From NCBI GenBank assembly GCA_913058025.1, contig CAJXPN010000297.1, positions 1-6,156 of the forward strand: DNA of 6,156 bases. Reading direction: 5' to 3'. The notes beneath the pieces are model-generated. The model was not told the DNA's origin and ran no database searches. It worked only from the letters and a program-made list of their open reading frames with translations. The position numbers and the translations under genes were made by a program. Origin of the DNA: an uncultured Myxococcales bacterium. Its GTDB lineage: Bacteria; Myxococcota_A; Bradymonadia; Bradymonadales; Bradymonadaceae. Shown one piece after another: positions 3,968 to 6,156 of the stretch (positions are counted from its first letter, which is position 1; each line of letters opens with the position of its first letter).

Positions 3968-6156
3968 ATGGGAGATGACGCTCCCGAGTCTATCGAGCTG
4001 ACCTGCCCTACGTGTGCAGCGTCGTTCAGACTCAGGCCAAAGAAGGGCAAGCTGCCCAAGGGACCCATCAAGTGTCCCAAGTGCGGCGGCATGATCCCCG
4101 TGACCGTCGACGCGCCTGCTCGCAAGGAGGGGGGCGCCGCTCCGGGCGCTGCCGTCATGGGCATGGGGGTGATCCGCCGAAAGAAGAAGGGCGCGGGCGG
4201 CGACGTGCGTTCGACGCTGCGTGGCAAGGCGTCCGAGGCCTCCGACAGTGGCGAGGACCCGCTGACGGCGTCGACCGCGGACGCCGACGTCTCGGATATG
4301 TTTGGTGGCCTGCTCGACGACGTCAAGACGAGCAGCACGTACATGGGGCTGCCCTTGACGATGTCGTCGAAGGGGGACTCGAAGAAAGCCGACTGGGAGA
4401 CGAAGGAGACCAAGGCGCTAACTCCCGACGACATCGGCGACCGTGAGCGCGCGTTCGACGCGCTGGACGCGTTGGATGAGGTCTCGGAGGAGGTCGGCTC
4501 GACGACGGACAAGGGGTTCCTGAGCAAGATCGCCCAGCCCGAGTCGCCCAGCGCGGATGACCTGAGCTTCGCGAGCGATCCGTTCGCCAGCGTGGAGACC
4601 GCGCAGGAGCCGGGCCCGTTCGACCTGCGAGACATCCTCGCGGCCGAGAAGCAGCAGATCAGCCCGGAGGCCGAGGGGAGCGTGACGCGCAACCCGTTGC
4701 TCGACCAGAAGAGAGATGGGGACCCCGACGTGTTCGGTCGTCCCGAGCCGACCAGGCCCAAGCCGATGCCTCCGATGCCCGGTGGCATCGGCGGCATCGA
4801 CCTCACGCGTGCGCCGACCAAGCCGACCGGCGAGGCCGCGCTCCCGGCGGCGGCGAGTGAGCCCGAGCAAGACGACGCAACCTCGCATGCGCAGACCGAG
4901 GCTCAGGCCGAAGCAGACGTCTCGGCGCACGAGCGCAACACGGCGGAGTCTGACGCTGTCCCCGCGGAGCTTCTCGAGCATGCGGTCGAGCTGGAGCGCT
5001 CGCGCGAGCTGCCCGAGCCCATGGAGTTCGACGCGTTCGCGTCGCGCGCTGAGCCTCCGGCGTCCGCGTCTGCTCCTTCGGACGAGCCCGAGGAGCCCGC
5101 CCAGGAGCCCGCCGTCGCACTCGATGTGCCCGAGATATCTGAAGTGCCCGAGGCGTCCTCAGCGTCTGAGGAGCCTGAGGAGCCTGCTGCGTCCGAGGAG
5201 CCTGAGCCCGAGGAGTCCACCGATGAGGAGTCGCGAAGCGAGCTCGCGGAGCGCCTTAAGAGCAAGTTCGGGAAGAAGAAGCTGACGAATCGCCTGTCCG
5301 CGATCCGCGCGAAGCGTGAGGAGTCCGAGGTATCTGAGCCTCAGGTGATCGAGGCTGGCGATGGCCCCAGCGACGACCTCGACCTCGGGGAGCTCCTCGG
5401 GGACGAGGAGTCGGCTGGCATCGTCGACGACGTCTTCGACGAGGTCTCGCGAGCGTCCGAGTCCGAGGACGTGTCCGAGGCGCCGCCGCTCGAGTCCGAG
5501 GACGTGTCCGAGGCCCTGTCGACCGAGCCGTCCCCGCCCGAGGCGCCCCAGCCCGCAGCCCTCCTGAGCCCTGACACCGTCGATGAGGCTGGTGACGTGC
5601 CGCTGTCCGACCTCGGGGTGACCGCCGAGATCCGGGTCGTGGAGATGGACGTCGAGGAGCCGGTGGTGCTGCCTGCGTTCGCGCGTCCTTCTCAAGAAGG
5701 TCCCACGGCGGAGTACGAGTCCAAGCCCGAGGTGGCGGCCGCTGCGGCCGCGACGCTCGCGGACGAGAAGCAGATGGCGAAGGAGAAGGCCAAGGGCCCG
5801 GGCGTGCGCAAGCTCGACCTTAGCAAGCTCGCCAGGCTCAAGGAGTCCGGGAAGGTCGCGAAGTCGGGTGCCGCCAGGGAGCGTCGTCTCCCGCGCCCTG
5901 GCCGCGTGGGCGAGGGGTCGTCTCCGTCGCGCACGGCGTTGAGCTTCGACCTCCCGGCCAAGCCCGAGGATCGGGTGAACTCGCTCGGCGCGGAGGTGTC
6001 GAATGCTTATGAGAAGCTGCGAAGAGGTCGAGGGAACGGTCGCCGCCGGAGGGCGGGAGAGTCCCAGTCGGGGTTGATCGCCCTGCCGGATGTCCGCGGC
6101 GGTATGTTCGGAGAGGACGAGGCGGGGAGTGCCTCTGAGCGTCGAGGCAGCGGGTA
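3968..6156 (+). CDS. MJ0042-type zinc-ribbon protein with long acidic disordered region (runs to the right edge)
   Basis: From the ATG at 3968 the frame is open for 729 codons to the window end with strong third-position G/C bias. The N-terminus holds a CxxC-19-CxxC zinc ribbon (C13, C16, C36, C39; LTCPTCAASFRL and IKCPKCGGMI), matching the MJ0042/zinc_ribbon_4-5 type found at the head of many deltaproteobacterial proteins. I see no other cysteine. The rest is low-complexity and acidic, rich in Glu, Pro, Ala, Ser and Asp, with EEP-type repeats around 375-420. Short basic patches interrupt it: ELAERLKSKFGKKKLTNRLS (425-444), VRKLDLSKLARLK (613-625) and RRGRGNGRRRR (685-695). A short motif, SGLIALPDVRGGMFGEDE, lies at 701-718. 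No membrane helix is visible in this part. The ribosome-binding site is weak (GTGAG, 3955-3959); an ATG at 3960 is out of frame and soon stops. The last two bases are TA, so the next codon is either stop or Tyr. Role unknown; a scaffold or interaction protein is only an inference. Confidence 0.82.
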   Translation, partial: MGDDAPESIELTCPTCAASFRLRPKKGKLPKGPIKCPKCGGMIPVTVDAPARKEGGAAPGAAVMGMGVIRRKKKGAGGDVRSTLRGKASEASDSGEDPLTASTADADVSDMFGGLLDDVKTSSTYMGLPLTMSSKGDSKKADWETKETKALTPDDIGDRERAFDALDALDEVSEEVGSTTDKGFLSKIAQPESPSADDLSFASDPFASVETAQEPGPFDLRDILAAEKQQISPEAEGSVTRNPLLDQKRDGDPDVFGRPEPTRPKPMPPMPGGIGGIDLTRAPTKPTGEAALPAAASEPEQDDATSHAQTEAQAEADVSAHERNTAESDAVPAELLEHAVELERSRELPEPMEFDAFASRAEPPASASAPSDEPEEPAQEPAVALDVPEISEVPEASSASEEPEEPAASEEPEPEESTDEESRSELAERLKSKFGKKKLTNRLSAIRAKREESEVSEPQVIEAGDGPSDDLDLGELLGDEESAGIVDDVFDEVSRASESEDVSEAPPLESEDVSEALSTEPSPPEAPQPAALLSPDTVDEAGDVPLSDLGVTAEIRVVEMDVEEPVVLPAFARPSQEGPTAEYESKPEVAAAAAATLADEKQMAKEKAKGPGVRKLDLSKLARLKESGKVAKSGAARERRLPRPGRVGEGSSPSRTALSFDLPAKPEDRVNSLGAEVSNAYEKLRRGRGNGRRRRAGESQSGLIALPDVRGGMFGEDEAGSASERRGSG
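5458..5514 (+). repeat. 24-bp exact direct repeat with 33-bp period inside the zinc-ribbon gene
   Basis: The same 24 bases occur at 5458-5481 and 5491-5514, a period of 33 bp or 11 codons. They encode ESEDVSEA twice (residues 498-505 and 509-516). Exact identity at DNA level, rather than only at protein level, suggests a recent in-frame duplication within the disordered region. Confidence 0.7.

Noticed and set aside
3643..4821. 392-codon open frame on the minus strand
   Set aside because: It is antisense to the end of the vWA gene, the intergenic promoter and the zinc-ribbon N-terminus. The Ser/Pro-rich product has no recognisable motif and is explained by the codon bias of the opposite strand.
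5159..5695. Minus-strand frames opposite the acidic region
   Set aside because: Their Leu/Arg- or Ser-rich composition is the direct mirror of repeated GAG, GCG and TCC codons in the zinc-ribbon gene.

Overview
The window is high-GC DNA (third codon positions are nearly all G or C) with the gene style of a Gram-negative bacterium. The best guess is a deltaproteobacterial lineage such as Myxococcota or Bradymonadota. This rests on a close textual resemblance to the DUF4159 and cysteine-less glutamine-amidotransferase-like proteins of those groups and on an MJ0042-type zinc-ribbon protein with a very long acidic disordered region. The taxonomic guess is moderate to low confidence because no marker gene is present.

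Layout, left to right. (1) Positions 1-148, minus strand: the first 49 codons of a membrane-type protein that continues past the left edge. (2) Positions 149-274: a short divergent intergenic region with a hairpin just before the next gene. (3) Positions 275-563, plus strand: a small two-helix membrane protein whose reading frame is broken by a +1 shift near 417-447. (4) Positions 564-653: a gap with a -10-like box and a 10-bp perfect palindrome. (5) Positions 654-1415: a DUF4159 protein with a twin-arginine-type signal peptide. (6) Positions 1469-3814: a 781-residue membrane-anchored protein with a von Willebrand A domain, a glutamine-amidotransferase-like domain without the catalytic cysteine, a beta-sandwich and a C-terminal membrane helix. 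(7) Positions 3815-3967: an intergenic region with a good sigma70-like promoter and two dyads, one of them over the predicted transcription start. (8) Positions 3968-6156: a zinc-ribbon protein, open for 729 codons and running off the right edge.

The DUF4159 and vWA/amidotransferase-like genes are 53 bp apart on the same strand with no terminator between them, so they are probably co-transcribed. Such pairs usually belong to cell-envelope modules with MoxR AAA+ ATPase, DUF58 and BatA/BatB-like genes, whose function is poorly known. None of those partners is in this window. The zinc-ribbon gene has its own promoter signals and is probably a separate transcription unit. I see no mobile element, CRISPR array, tRNA or rRNA. 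The most unusual items are the broken small gene, the promoter/dyad arrangement at 3896-3942 and the long zinc-ribbon protein. Nothing here clearly marks a wholly new system.
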